64,000 bases of DNA from a virus. The stretch is taken from positions 1-64,000 of IMG/VR virus record IMGVR_UViG_3300023174_000162. One strand, given 5' to 3'. The notes under the pieces were generated by a model that did not search any database, was not told the origin of the DNA, and worked only from the letters and a program-made list of their open reading frames with translations. This document shows positions 9,682 through 20,173 of the stretch, piece by piece. The position numbers were made by a program, and so were the translations under genes. Numbering within the stretch: position 1 is the first letter of the stretch; every line of letters starts with the position of its first letter.

Positions 9682-11715
9682 TTAGTACTCCACTATTATC
9701 TTAAATGTTTCTGATTGAGCCGGTGATCTTGTAATTGGATTGCCATTTTCTACATACAGCACTTTACCAGAACCTGGAACCAGATCTCCTGGCCATTGAG
9801 CATTAATTTCAGCTTCAGCCCCAGAAACAGTGCCAACAACAGTGTTTCCGTTATTAAAGATGCCAAATTTATCTGTTACAAAAATAAATGTATTATTTGC
9901 AGAATGGTAGTATGACGTAGGATAAATGTTTGCGTTTTGAACTTGATAAATTACTTCATCTTCATCAAACATATCAGTAATACTGGTATATTCCATTCTA
10001 TGAAGTTGAGTAAAGGTATCAAATCCTTTCTGAATATTATTTATTTTAATCCCATCAGAGTTAGTATTAACATAAGCGGTAGCTTTAGTCGTTAATCCAA
10101 TAATCTTTTCACCCTTTTGAATAACACCATCTACGTTTGTTAGATCTAATACACCAACTGATATATTGCTAATATTTCCAGTGGCTATGGATTTTATTTT
10201 TGCTATAGTTGCAGCTGTATTAGAGAATCCACCATTAGTTATAATAGACATCTGTGTAGCATTTGAAATAGATGCTACACTTGTAATGAAGTGTGTTGTT
10301 CCAGTTTTTATTACAACTTGTTCTCCAACATCTAATGCTGTATTAAATTCTGTACCAGATCCAACTATCGTAGAAGATGTTGTATTAATACTTACTGTGC
10401 CAGATAATGTGATTGGTTTATATTGGATAAATCCTTCATTATCAATGAATGTCCCATCTGTACCAATACCACCATCATCTTTATACACTTTCACATTAAC
10501 ATTAGCAAATAATGGATTTTCAATTAAGCCAAATGTTCTAAAGTCATTATTTACTGAAATGGTAGAATTTTCAGTGTTTGATATTTTTAAAGATATACCA
10601 AGTGCTGATGCACCAAGTTCTCTGCTAACATCTGATCCATGTCCACCATACGGAGAAAGTTCAACAGAAAGCGTAGCAGTATTTGTTACACCAACATTTG
10701 CGGCTGCAATTGCCGTAGCTATAGCTTTAAAATATCCTGCTCCACGATTTAAAATCTCAACACTCCATAGACTATTTGCAGCTGCAGAATTTACAAGCGC
10801 TCGAGCTACACAGTTAATATATTGTGTGCCATTGCCATCAACTCTAACGGCTGGTGTTACTTCATATCTAGATGTAACATCTGGTGGAATAGTAAATTGT
10901 GTATTAACTGTAATTTTTTTAGAGGTACTTACTGCAGTATAATCTGTGACTGTTCTATATTGACCTTTACCAGTGCCTTCAACGATGTTAACAATACAGC
11001 CTGTATAAAAACCATTTGTTGCAGTTGCATCTTTACCAATATTAAATGCTGTAGGATCTCCACCAATGTTTAAATCATCTGCATTAAATCTTCCATAATA
11101 GAAGTTATCATAACGAGCTCCACCAGAATCAACGTGAATAACATCAATTGCTCCTGGTATCGCATTTGCTGCAACATACGAATTTGGAATTATTGGGATA
11201 TAGTCATTTGTCGCAAATTTATCAAACGTTGAGCGATCAATAGAATACATGTATTTCCATACGTATCCATCACTAGTTGAATAATAAACGTCATCTGCTG
11301 CTGTATCATTAAACCTTGGTTTATCAATTGATGGAGCATTATTGTTATTGAATAAACATTTATATACATGCTGATACGTTGTTTCATCTACATTAACGTA
11401 AAAGTTAGCATTTTTAAAGATATCAGAATTTGCGTCATATTCATCATATACTGATCCTGTTACCCAATCATTACGGCGTACCATTAATTTAATATCTAAT
11501 GCACTTAATCTCTTTCCTGCCACCATCGATGAGTATGCACGAGTAAATAATTCCTCATCAGCATTTGTTGGTGTAGGAACAATTGCGTCTTGACCCGGAT
11601 ACGGCGCATGTCTACCGAAGAATACGTAATAAGCAGTATTTGCTGGCTCACTAACAGCCTCTATTAGCTGTTGAGCGTTGTAGGTTTTAAAATTTTTGGT
11701 GATTAACTTAGTCAT
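9682..11715 (-). CDS. 8: Baseplate wedge protein gp8
   Basis: 677 residues, about twice T4 gp8 (334). The N-terminal third carries the gp8 pattern: AYYVFFGRHAPY, then MVRRNDWVTGSVYDEYD, VYKCLFNNN and DGYVWKYMYSI. gp8 is a dimeric wedge component that joins the gp7-gp10 complex. The extra C-terminal half is beta-rich and repetitive like the neighbouring giants, so this is an enlarged gp8. Its start overlaps the end of the gene before it by 8 nt, fitting coupled expression within the baseplate operon. Confidence 0.88.
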   Translation of the reverse strand: MTKLITKNFKTYNAQQLIEAVSEPANTAYYVFFGRHAPYPGQDAIVPTPTNADEELFTRAYSSMVAGKRLSALDIKLMVRRNDWVTGSVYDEYDANSDIFKNANFYVNVDETTYQHVYKCLFNNNNAPSIDKPRFNDTAADDVYYSTSDGYVWKYMYSIDRSTFDKFATNDYIPIIPNSYVAANAIPGAIDVIHVDSGGARYDNFYYGRFNADDLNIGGDPTAFNIGKDATATNGFYTGCIVNIVEGTGKGQYRTVTDYTAVSTSKKITVNTQFTIPPDVTSRYEVTPAVRVDGNGTQYINCVARALVNSAAANSLWSVEILNRGAGYFKAIATAIAAANVGVTNTATLSVELSPYGGHGSDVSRELGASALGISLKISNTENSTISVNNDFRTFGLIENPLFANVNVKVYKDDGGIGTDGTFIDNEGFIQYKPITLSGTVSINTTSSTIVGSGTEFNTALDVGEQVVIKTGTTHFITSVASISNATQMSIITNGGFSNTAATIAKIKSIATGNISNISVGVLDLTNVDGVIQKGEKIIGLTTKATAYVNTNSDGIKINNIQKGFDTFTQLHRMEYTSITDMFDEDEVIYQVQNANIYPTSYYHSANNTFIFVTDKFGIFNNGNTVVGTVSGAEAEINAQWPGDLVPGSGKVLYVENGNPITRSPAQSETFKIIVEY

Positions 11716-14700
11716 TATAGATATCTACATATAGTACGTTTGCAGTAGCGCCGTTATTGGCTCCAACGATTTGATAATTTGTCACAAACTGGCCAGACAC
11801 ATTTGCCACCAATAATGTATTTATTACACTAGAAACATTCGATGCCTGAGTAACATACAATGATTTTGAAATTGATGTAATGTTAGCAGCAACATTTGCA
11901 CCATAAACATGTGTATTTGACTCAAAAACACCTACCATATCTACTATTGTGATAGATGAAGTATTTGATGAAATTACATATCCAACAGCCGAATTTGACT
12001 TATCAATTCTAGAAATTCTAGCAGTTGCACCTGAAGTATTTCCAAATAATGTCATACCTCTATTGTATCCTGCAAATAGATCTTTTAATATTACTACAGT
12101 AGAATTTGCTGTGTAAACGGTGCCAATTCCACGCTTTTGAAATACTTGTCCTGCTGCAACAGCTTGTTCTTGTGTATATACCTGTTCATTTGCAAGGAAT
12201 GGTCCATCTTCAACATTTTCAATAAACAAAGTTGTTATTGGATGATACACATAATTGCCAGTAGTCGCGGTTGTTCCCGATGTTGCATAGACGACTGCAG
12301 TGCAAAGACTTGTTGATCCAATTAAAATAGAGCCATTTGTCAATGTACCAGATACTGGAACAATCTCTACTTCAAAAACATTAGCATATCGAATTGTTCC
12401 AGTAAATCCACCTGCAGTTGTTACTGTTTCTCCAAAGATGAATGATCCGGTTGAAGGTTCTGGAGTAGTTACGTTAATAATATCAACTTCAAGATAATAT
12501 GAAACACTCAGAACAGTATTTGTTGTGCCTTGAACATTTGCGGTATTAACAAACGCTCCTTTAACATCAGTCAAATACAACGTTAATGTATTTGCTGTTG
12601 TATTTGAAACTTTTCCTTTGATAGTACCTGATGCCGCATTTGTTGTAGCATCTGGTTGGTATAATATTGTATCTAGTTGGTATCTTGTATTTGCAGATGT
12701 TGTGAGAACAATTTCTGTTTCTCTTCCACCATAGTATTTTCCTGTTGCAACATTTGCTGAGCCATTGCTTTGATAGATAACTTCACCAATAGTAAGGTTT
12801 TCTGTGTTAGATAGGCTCGATGTACGCATTTTTGCAATCTTATTTCCAGTATGTCCTGGTGTTGCATTTACGGTGTCTAGGCTATACAGTGCAACTGCTC
12901 CAAATACTCGTGTTCCAGCAACATGAAGAACTTGTTTAAAGATGTCAGCATACTTCTCAAATGGAAGTTTTGAAATGATCTCATATGAATACTCTTGATA
13001 GTACTCACCATCAAATAACTTTTTATCAAAACTTAAGAATCCATCTGTTGATGCATAATATCCTTCACCAATACCTTGCTGACCAAGCGATATCCTAGCA
13101 GTACCTACAGTTTTACCAGTCTTTTGATAACTAACAATTTGATTAGCCGTATATCCAAATCCAGAATCAAGTCGCTGTAAAGATGTTACTACACCATTTG
13201 CCGTTATAACGTTTGCTGAAACATCAGCATTAATTCCAGCCCACTTAGAATTTACAATCTCAGAAACATTTTGAACAGTACCATTGGCCCCTGAACTTGT
13301 ACCAACAATACGCGATGCAGTAGATAAAAATTCAGTATTAAATGTAATTGGTTTTACAGTTAACTCAGTTGATGTTACAGTCTTAACAACACCTTTTGCT
13401 ACAGTTGATATCGATATGCTAGAAGTATTAGATATAGTTCCATTAGCAGTAGAACTATATCCATATAATTTGCCAGCCGTATTAATGCCAGTATTAACAA
13501 AAGTTCCTTGAATATTTCTTAAAGTAAGAGTGCCAACGCCTCCAGAAATATCAATAGAGCGAACATATCCATTAGCAACTGCGCCTGATGAATTAGCAAG
13601 AGTAACTAACTCATTTACTATAAATGTATTAACTACTCCAGTTAAACTAATAACTGCAGTATTAGGAATAGTTACTGATTGAGTTATAATCTCATCTATA
13701 ATAAAATTAGCAAGTGTTTCTTTACTATAGACAATTGATAAATCTTTTCTTCTAAATGGAGCAATATATGGGTCATAGATTACAACGTATGGATCAATGT
13801 TATAATCAGTTCCAGGATTAATATTACCAATTGAAGAAACTGTTCCGATATTGCCAGAGAAGTATGTTAGCTGTTGCAGCAAAGTTGCATTTGTAAGATT
13901 TCCAGATGGCAATTTTGGAAGACCATAATATAACGAATTAATATTCAACGTGTTATATGCAATACCTGAATTATTAAGGCCGGAAATAAGATCTGTTCCA
14001 ATGACAATTTGTTCTTCATTATCAAAACTAGTGATACTAAATGTTGCACCAGTTCCTGTACTTACTGATATTATATTTGCATATGTGTTAGATGATTTAC
14101 CTGTTATATAATGTAAAGCAGTGTTAGTAAACGTATTATTAATATTATATACGCCTAGAGTCATTCCAAAGTGTTTAACATTACCAGATCCATTTACTGT
14201 GCTAGCAGTAGTCCCAACCTGAAATACACCTTTTACATCAGACACCGTGACATATACATTTGAACCATCTGCTGTGATGCTTGAAACAATTCCATTCGCT
14301 ATACCAGTTTGACTTAATACTTCGTTTTGAGAAATTGCTGGAATATAATCAGAAAGATACAAAGTTACGGTATTTGAAATTCCCATAACATTTGCTGTAG
14401 CAGATACATTAGCATATGCATTTACAGTAAAGCGATATGTATTTAATGATGCGGCTGTACCAACAAAAACGTTAGCCGTATAATTTGTATTACTAGAATT
14501 ATTAAGGTTACCATTTGATAGTGCAACCTTCATAACTCCAATGTATGGAGTTGAGTTAGTAAAGCTTTGAACAACAACACCTTGACCAGCTATTACATTA
14601 TTTGTATAATAGTTTGTAAAGATACTTCCAACAGTTATAGAATCTGAAGGATCTGTAAAGTTTCCAATAATAGCATTAGCGCCAGATGTAGCGCCTTTAA

Positions 14701-15808
14701 GAGTTAATGCTGTTGTAAATGAACCAGTATTTGGATTTTTTAAAATTATTGTAGAAGAATTACTAAAAGAAACTGTAGCTTTAGCAGTATTTGAAGAACT
14801 AACAACTTGATATACCACTTCACCAGTTGTAAATGCACCCGTGTTTGAAACAATAGGAATGCTTAAAATTGGTTTATACGTAATATTTGCAATTGGTTGT
14901 ACAACTGTTTCGAATAATTTAAATGGTGTAGAAAGAGACGTATTTGTAAAGTTAACATTCCCTAATGTTAATACTTTTTCTGACACAATAACATTTGCAG
15001 AAGAAGTGTAGCCAAATCCACCGTCAATCAATTGAAACTCAACAACACCAGTTGTATTTGAAATACTAATTACACGTGCTTTACCATATTCACCATTAGT
15101 CGTACTAACAATATTAACAATATCTCCAACTGCATACCCAGTTGCGCGCCCTACAACAGTAAGACCTGTAAACGATCCGATCATGATCGGCGCGTCATCA
15201 AACTGATTATCTATTAATATAACTTCATTACTAACAAAATTACCACTTACAGTTGATACATAGAATATATCAATATACTGACCTTTGATTCTTCTTCTAA
15301 CTAATTTTTCAACAAAAGCTGTCGCACTTGAAGATGCTCCAGTTATCTGCTTACCAACATAATCTATGTTTCTTGCTTGACGAGTGACTTCAAGATAAAT
15401 TGGTTTTACATACTTTCCATCTGAAGCTTTAAAAATATCTTGTCCTGGAATATAAACTTTAGTCTCTACTCCATACACAAGTTTAAAGAAAAGATCAATT
15501 GCTCGTGGTGTACCTTTACTTCTATAGAGATCCTGAGCTTTTTTAATTAGAAGTTGTTTATTTGTTGCAGTTGTAAACTGAATATTATTTAAATATTTGT
15601 TTTTAAAGTTAACAACAAAGTCTTCTATAGTTTCATCAATATCTCTATAATTTAATAGACGGCGCCCATGATAAAGCGCATTATTTTCTTGCTCAAGCCA
15701 TTCATAATACGCTTTTACAAATGCAATGAAATTCTCTCCTTCTTCATTGTAGAAGGAAGGAAATTGCGACTGAATTAACGGCGATATTTTTTTTTCAAAA
15801 TCTTTCAT
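11708..15808 (-). CDS. Giant baseplate wedge protein in the gp7 position
   Basis: 1366 residues. The N-terminus (FPSFYNEEGENFIAFVKAYY, then RDIDETIEDFVVNFKNKYL and GTPRAIDLFFKLVYGVETKV) is a module I know from large baseplate proteins of marine T4-like phages, placed between genes 6 and 8 as T4 gene 7 is. From about residue 150 on it is a chain of beta-rich repeats containing recurring G-(A/T)-(T/S)-(S/A)-G-A-x-A-x-(V/I) motifs (for example TSGANAIIGN and SSGAVANGYV). This suggests tandem small domains. The gp7-like role rests on gene order. Confidence 0.75.
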   Translation of the reverse strand: MKDFEKKISPLIQSQFPSFYNEEGENFIAFVKAYYEWLEQENNALYHGRRLLNYRDIDETIEDFVVNFKNKYLNNIQFTTATNKQLLIKKAQDLYRSKGTPRAIDLFFKLVYGVETKVYIPGQDIFKASDGKYVKPIYLEVTRQARNIDYVGKQITGASSSATAFVEKLVRRRIKGQYIDIFYVSTVSGNFVSNEVILIDNQFDDAPIMIGSFTGLTVVGRATGYAVGDIVNIVSTTNGEYGKARVISISNTTGVVEFQLIDGGFGYTSSANVIVSEKVLTLGNVNFTNTSLSTPFKLFETVVQPIANITYKPILSIPIVSNTGAFTTGEVVYQVVSSSNTAKATVSFSNSSTIILKNPNTGSFTTALTLKGATSGANAIIGNFTDPSDSITVGSIFTNYYTNNVIAGQGVVVQSFTNSTPYIGVMKVALSNGNLNNSSNTNYTANVFVGTAASLNTYRFTVNAYANVSATANVMGISNTVTLYLSDYIPAISQNEVLSQTGIANGIVSSITADGSNVYVTVSDVKGVFQVGTTASTVNGSGNVKHFGMTLGVYNINNTFTNTALHYITGKSSNTYANIISVSTGTGATFSITSFDNEEQIVIGTDLISGLNNSGIAYNTLNINSLYYGLPKLPSGNLTNATLLQQLTYFSGNIGTVSSIGNINPGTDYNIDPYVVIYDPYIAPFRRKDLSIVYSKETLANFIIDEIITQSVTIPNTAVISLTGVVNTFIVNELVTLANSSGAVANGYVRSIDISGGVGTLTLRNIQGTFVNTGINTAGKLYGYSSTANGTISNTSSISISTVAKGVVKTVTSTELTVKPITFNTEFLSTASRIVGTSSGANGTVQNVSEIVNSKWAGINADVSANVITANGVVTSLQRLDSGFGYTANQIVSYQKTGKTVGTARISLGQQGIGEGYYASTDGFLSFDKKLFDGEYYQEYSYEIISKLPFEKYADIFKQVLHVAGTRVFGAVALYSLDTVNATPGHTGNKIAKMRTSSLSNTENLTIGEVIYQSNGSANVATGKYYGGRETEIVLTTSANTRYQLDTILYQPDATTNAASGTIKGKVSNTTANTLTLYLTDVKGAFVNTANVQGTTNTVLSVSYYLEVDIINVTTPEPSTGSFIFGETVTTAGGFTGTIRYANVFEVEIVPVSGTLTNGSILIGSTSLCTAVVYATSGTTATTGNYVYHPITTLFIENVEDGPFLANEQVYTQEQAVAAGQVFQKRGIGTVYTANSTVVILKDLFAGYNRGMTLFGNTSGATARISRIDKSNSAVGYVISSNTSSITIVDMVGVFESNTHVYGANVAANITSISKSLYVTQASNVSSVINTLLVANVSGQFVTNYQIVGANNGATANVLYVDIYND

Positions 15809-17653
15809 TTACATATTTCTAATAGTTGTTATTCCGCTTGATACTAATGTATCCGGAGAATTCTTAGCACGAATAGCTGTTACTGCAATATCTTCAATTT
15901 TAATGGTTAAAATATTATTTTTAGTTGAATAGATATCATTACTTGACGGTCTAGCATAGATCTTAATTCCTGTAGATGGATATGATGAAACTAAAAAGTT
16001 ATTAATTATCAATTTACCAAGGCCATAATCAACTGTACCAATATCTTTAATGATTGTATACGTATTGTTTTCTGAAATACCTGACAATACTAGAATACCA
16101 TTTCCATCATCCTCAATAATTACATTTCTTCCTTGAAATGTAAAGACAGATGATTCAACACATCTTTTAACAGATGAATTATGTACAGATGAAATTCTTT
16201 GCTGTTTTTCATTTAGCAATGGAAAATCAAAATTGACCAAAATGTTTTGAGCAGAACTAATTGCTGGTCTAATAACCTTAATAGCTCTAACAGATGTTTC
16301 ATTTGAAATGATAGATGGATGAGAACCATCAATAACATCTAATAGTCTAGAATAACGTAAAGTTTTCTTAAAATTATTAATATTTGCTGTATTAAAATTT
16401 GAGATAGCAGATATTACTAAAGCGCTAATATCAGATGGCTGTAGATTTGTTTTAGTAATATCATAATTTACAGAACTAGTAATATTAATATATGTAAATT
16501 CTGGATTTCTAAATACAGGCTCAATTGAAACTGGAGAACGGTCTTTTAAGAACCTATAGTATTCATTTATCTTAATATCAGGTAATCCTTCAACATCTTT
16601 AATATCTACGGATAAAATTACTTTGCCATATTGAGGAGGAGATTCTTGCTCACCACCATATGCAGAAACTGCATTAATCTCTGGATAGTTAATTTTTAGT
16701 AACGTTTCATAATCATCTGGAGTAATTGCTCGTTCTTGAGTTGTATAATGTCTAGGCGCATTAAACCTAATCGATTCTAGTGTTTCATTAACTGCTCCAC
16801 CTGTTGCTGATAGAACTGTTGTAACAGTTACATTAGAAAATGACTCAATTGGTCCATCACTTGTAAAGTTAAATGCTCCATTTGGCAATTCACCATTTGT
16901 TACACGGTATTCTACTATAACAATTGCATTATCTTTTGGTCTTCTTCCAGCAATTCCATCTCCAAATATAATTTCATATTTTTCATTTTCGGCTGGCTGT
17001 AAAAAGAAAACTTGAGATGCTGTTGTTAATCCTATTAATGATGTAGCATATGAATACTCTAGAACTTGTGCACCATTATCCTCAACCACCGTGCAGGTAA
17101 TAGAGTCTGTATCAATAGTAGGATTGCTTAATATGAATCGTTGATTAGTTGTAGTATAATCAATAGTATACGATTCATTAATATATTCACCTTCATATAT
17201 TGAAGTTGATGACGCCGTAAATATACCATTGCTACCACTCAATACAATATTTTTATCTGTGCTAAATGTAAATGAATTAGATCCAATGCGTGTACTAAAT
17301 GAAGTTCCTTTAGGCAACGTTAAACTGGTAATTGAAGGACTACCTGTATTAATAGTAATGTTAACTACTGCTTCTGCAGAGTTAAATGATCTAGGAAGAT
17401 AATTAAGTTCCTTAGCATGAGATACAACGCTATCACGCAATTGAGCAGAATCTAAGAACATCTCAGATGCTACCATATTCGTATAGAACGAATTCAAATA
17501 TGTATTATAAGATAGTACATCTAGGAGAACATTGATGTTACTACCATCAAAGTCGTAATCTTTAAACTTATCTTGTGATTTAAGATAGGTCTTAAAATTA
17601 TCCTTTATGGTATCAAAATCAAGATTGATTAAATTAATATTGCTGTTTGCCAT
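15809..17653 (-). CDS. 6: Baseplate wedge protein gp6
   Basis: 614 residues, close to T4 gp6 (660). It has the gp6/J-like pattern: LLDVLSYNTYLNSFYTNMVA near residues 45-65, AELNYLPRS-like text around 85, and a central ERAITPDDYETLLKINYPEI segment. gp6 dimers tie the six wedges together into the baseplate ring. It sits directly between gene 25 (1-nt overlap) and the gp7-position gene, the canonical T4 order. Confidence 0.93.
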   Translation of the reverse strand: MANSNINLINLDFDTIKDNFKTYLKSQDKFKDYDFDGSNINVLLDVLSYNTYLNSFYTNMVASEMFLDSAQLRDSVVSHAKELNYLPRSFNSAEAVVNITINTGSPSITSLTLPKGTSFSTRIGSNSFTFSTDKNIVLSGSNGIFTASSTSIYEGEYINESYTIDYTTTNQRFILSNPTIDTDSITCTVVEDNGAQVLEYSYATSLIGLTTASQVFFLQPAENEKYEIIFGDGIAGRRPKDNAIVIVEYRVTNGELPNGAFNFTSDGPIESFSNVTVTTVLSATGGAVNETLESIRFNAPRHYTTQERAITPDDYETLLKINYPEINAVSAYGGEQESPPQYGKVILSVDIKDVEGLPDIKINEYYRFLKDRSPVSIEPVFRNPEFTYINITSSVNYDITKTNLQPSDISALVISAISNFNTANINNFKKTLRYSRLLDVIDGSHPSIISNETSVRAIKVIRPAISSAQNILVNFDFPLLNEKQQRISSVHNSSVKRCVESSVFTFQGRNVIIEDDGNGILVLSGISENNTYTIIKDIGTVDYGLGKLIINNFLVSSYPSTGIKIYARPSSNDIYSTKNNILTIKIEDIAVTAIRAKNSPDTLVSSGITTIRNM

Positions 17654-18081
17654 TATCGAACTCTTTCTAGAACGACTTTAAACGTTGTAGGTGTCTCTAC
17701 GTTGACGGTATAAAAAACAATTGAAATAACATACATATTTCTGTCTTCTACTGGTGCTACCACCACTTCAAGCAATCGTGCTCGTGGTTCATGATCTTCA
17801 ATTGTTTTAATTACTTCTTCTTCTATTGCTCTAGTGACTTGATCGGAAATATTTTCGAATAAGAAACTATTAAGTCTACTTCCAATTGATGGCCGAAAAG
17901 GTCTTTCAAATTTATTTGTAAGTAGTAAGTTACGAATAGACCTCATGACAGCATCTTCGTTTTTATTGATTACGATTTGTTTGCTATCTGGATGTGGTGT
18001 TAAATTAGACAAAAAGTCGCTATAGAGAACAGTGTCATCTCTTCTTAACGTGAATCTGTCTGCTACACTTACTGTTGCCAT
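17653..18081 (-). CDS. 25: Baseplate wedge protein gp25
   Basis: 142 residues (T4 gp25 is 132). The gp25/gpW-like fold is recognisable from DAVMRSIRNLLLTNKFERPF followed by GSRLNSFLFENISDQ and the EPRARLLEV strand. gp25 belongs to the conserved wedge core with gp6 and gp53 that contacts the first sheath disc. It overlaps gene 6 by one base and follows gene 5 after 29 nt. A TAAATAAATA run just upstream could be a weak late-promoter-like site. Confidence 0.95.
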   Translation of the reverse strand: MATVSVADRFTLRRDDTVLYSDFLSNLTPHPDSKQIVINKNEDAVMRSIRNLLLTNKFERPFRPSIGSRLNSFLFENISDQVTRAIEEEVIKTIEDHEPRARLLEVVVAPVEDRNMYVISIVFYTVNVETPTTFKVVLERVR

Positions 18082-18110
18082 CTATTACTCCATTTGTATT
18101 TAGTATTTAT

Positions 18111-18902
18111 TTAGCCACCAATAAACACACTGCTTGAACCGCTGCCGATACCTTGTGTACCATCTGATTCAGTATCTGGAACAGGATCACCAACACGCGC
18201 TGCACCTTTTGAACCATTATTTAAATTGATAGATCGTGCAGTTAAATTATAGTCTCCATTAACTTTAATATTAACATTACCATTAATAACTACATCCATA
18301 TTCCCACCTATAGTAACTTTTTTATCTTTCATAGTCACTTCATAGTTTTCGCCTTCAACCTTAGTTACCATTCTTCCATCTTTATTCATCTCCACATACG
18401 TTCCTGTTTTGTGATATATGTGAATTCTTTCTTGTCCTGGTGTATCATCAAATTCTACTGCATGACCGCTCTTGGTTGTATATGTTTTATTATATGGATA
18501 CTTGGCTTTATATGCAGAAGGCGGTTCAAATCCAAAAGGTTTTTTTCTTAATGACTGAGTTCCTCTTGCCAATTTGGAAACGTCATGTTTAGACTTATCA
18601 TTCTCGTTGATCTTATTAATAGTTCCAATAACAATAGGAATATTATGTTCATTGCCATCAGCAAAAAATCCAAATACCATAGAACCAACTTCAATGCCTG
18701 TTGGAGAAATTCCAACTTCATATAAACTTGCAGCGTGTGGAGGCATGACTAAAGTTGCCCATGGAATTTCTTCAGCTGCCATATTACCATGAATATGAGG
18801 GACACGCACTTTAACCATTCCAAGATTTTCGGTATCATTAGTATCGACAACATAGCCAAAGAACCATTTAAATCCTTCAGAACCAATATTTTTAGTTGTC
18901 AT
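18111..18902 (-). CDS. 5: Baseplate hub spike gp5 without a lysozyme domain
   Basis: 263 residues against 575 in T4. An N-terminal OB-fold (GYVVDTNDTENLGMVKVRVP, then GIEVGSMVFGFFADGNE) is followed directly by a VgrG-like stem (YTTKSGHAVEFDDTPGQER) and a short beta-helix with GNMDVVINGNVNIKVNGDYN repeats near residues 190-220. The T4 lysozyme domain between OB-fold and needle is absent. The C-terminus ends in SGSSSVFIGG after a GDPVPDTESDG turn. It overlaps the hub gene 27 by 4 nt. It should form the trimeric spike on gp27; peptidoglycan cleavage must come from elsewhere. Confidence 0.92.
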   Translation of the reverse strand: MTTKNIGSEGFKWFFGYVVDTNDTENLGMVKVRVPHIHGNMAAEEIPWATLVMPPHAASLYEVGISPTGIEVGSMVFGFFADGNEHNIPIVIGTINKINENDKSKHDVSKLARGTQSLRKKPFGFEPPSAYKAKYPYNKTYTTKSGHAVEFDDTPGQERIHIYHKTGTYVEMNKDGRMVTKVEGENYEVTMKDKKVTIGGNMDVVINGNVNIKVNGDYNLTARSINLNNGSKGAARVGDPVPDTESDGTQGIGSGSSSVFIGG

Positions 18903-20173
18903 ACATCAGATTCTCCATATGAAGGTTTCAAGCATTCTAACGACATTTTATACATAACTTTATCTCTCATAACAAATGAATGACGAACCTTAGATACTAA
19001 GTAATTACCTGAAGATAATTTACTGTCTTCTTTTTTATTTGTTGTTCCCTTTACTTCTGGAAACTTTATCTTAATAACATTTCCAACTGTAATTGCTGCA
19101 TCACCATATATTAATATTCTTACTACATTCTGCATTAATTGATTAATATATGATTGCAAAAATCCTGCTGTTTCTTCTCTAAATGATTCTCCATTTACCG
19201 AGGATTTTGGTATAAGAGACGTTTTCATATTGTCAGATCCTGGTTTTGCTGCATACGTATTCATGAATGTATTAGTCCTAACAGCGCTTGCATTAGAAGG
19301 ATCAGTTTGCGCAAATTTGCTAAGTTGTTGCGGCATATTAAAATCAACAGTATTTAATGTCCCAGTTCTAAGGTCAATAGAATAATTTCTATTTGACATC
19401 GCACCGTCTTGAACCATATCACCGATTGTACTATAGTTAACTTGTTGATACGCTAATATGTTTCTTACGTTAATGTTCCTAACATCATCGTTAATGTTAG
19501 AGTCATAGAAAAATATTTTATCACCAATAGATGATTTCCCAGTTGCAATTAAATGTTCTATTGTTGTAAAATTAAAACCAGCTCTATTTTCAAAAAATAC
19601 GTATGAAGAAGATTTATATTTTTTTGAAACAGCTCTTTTTCGTATCATATCAATTGCTTGCAAAGGAGCAAGCTGAGCGATAGCAATCTTGTCGATACCT
19701 CGTGCAGATTTGTCATCAGACCTTAAACTTTTTTTACTTTTAAGATCACGAGATATTATATCAGCAATCATAACATATGGGTTGCCTACATCATAACGTC
19801 TTTGGATATACTTAGTAGAATTTTCTAAACTTTCTTCGCTTGCTGCTTTAATTAGATAAAACAACTTATTACCTTGACCATCACTAAATTTATTAGTTAC
19901 TGCCACAGTTTTAAATCTAAAGTTTTGAACAGAACTAAATTCTGGATTTTTAAACTCAACCTCGATATACTCTTCACCTATAATTGGAAAGCTTTCAATT
20001 AAATTAATCGCATCATTGATAAGCATTTCGCAATACATCAATGGCATCATCATGCTTTCATAGATGTCCATTGTAGTTACTTGCGAAATAATAGAGCGTC
20101 TTGATTTTCCGTCAAGACTTACTATATCAAGCTGGGTTATTTGTACTTCACCGGCGTTATATGTTTTGACCAT
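18899..20173 (-). CDS. 27: Baseplate hub protein gp27
   Basis: 424 residues (T4 gp27 is 391). The pattern VTTMDIYESMMMPLMYCEML near the N-terminus, the PIIGEEYIEVEF strand and YVFFENRAGFNFTTIEHLI in the middle are typical of gp27. gp27 is the trimeric torus that connects tail tube and spike. It lies between gene 53 and gene 5, with a 4-nt overlap into gene 5, matching their direct partnership. The C-terminal IKFPEV...LSSGNYLVSKVRHSF resembles the gpD/VgrG hub fold. Confidence 0.88.
   Translation of the reverse strand: MVKTYNAGEVQITQLDIVSLDGKSRRSIISQVTTMDIYESMMMPLMYCEMLINDAINLIESFPIIGEEYIEVEFKNPEFSSVQNFRFKTVAVTNKFSDGQGNKLFYLIKAASEESLENSTKYIQRRYDVGNPYVMIADIISRDLKSKKSLRSDDKSARGIDKIAIAQLAPLQAIDMIRKRAVSKKYKSSSYVFFENRAGFNFTTIEHLIATGKSSIGDKIFFYDSNINDDVRNINVRNILAYQQVNYSTIGDMVQDGAMSNRNYSIDLRTGTLNTVDFNMPQQLSKFAQTDPSNASAVRTNTFMNTYAAKPGSDNMKTSLIPKSSVNGESFREETAGFLQSYINQLMQNVVRILIYGDAAITVGNVIKIKFPEVKGTTNKKEDSKLSSGNYLVSKVRHSFVMRDKVMYKMSLECLKPSYGESDV

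Noticed and set aside
10166-10942. 258-codon ORF opposite gene 8
   Set aside because: Antisense shadow of gene 8 with no ribosome site and only hydrophobic low-complexity sequence.
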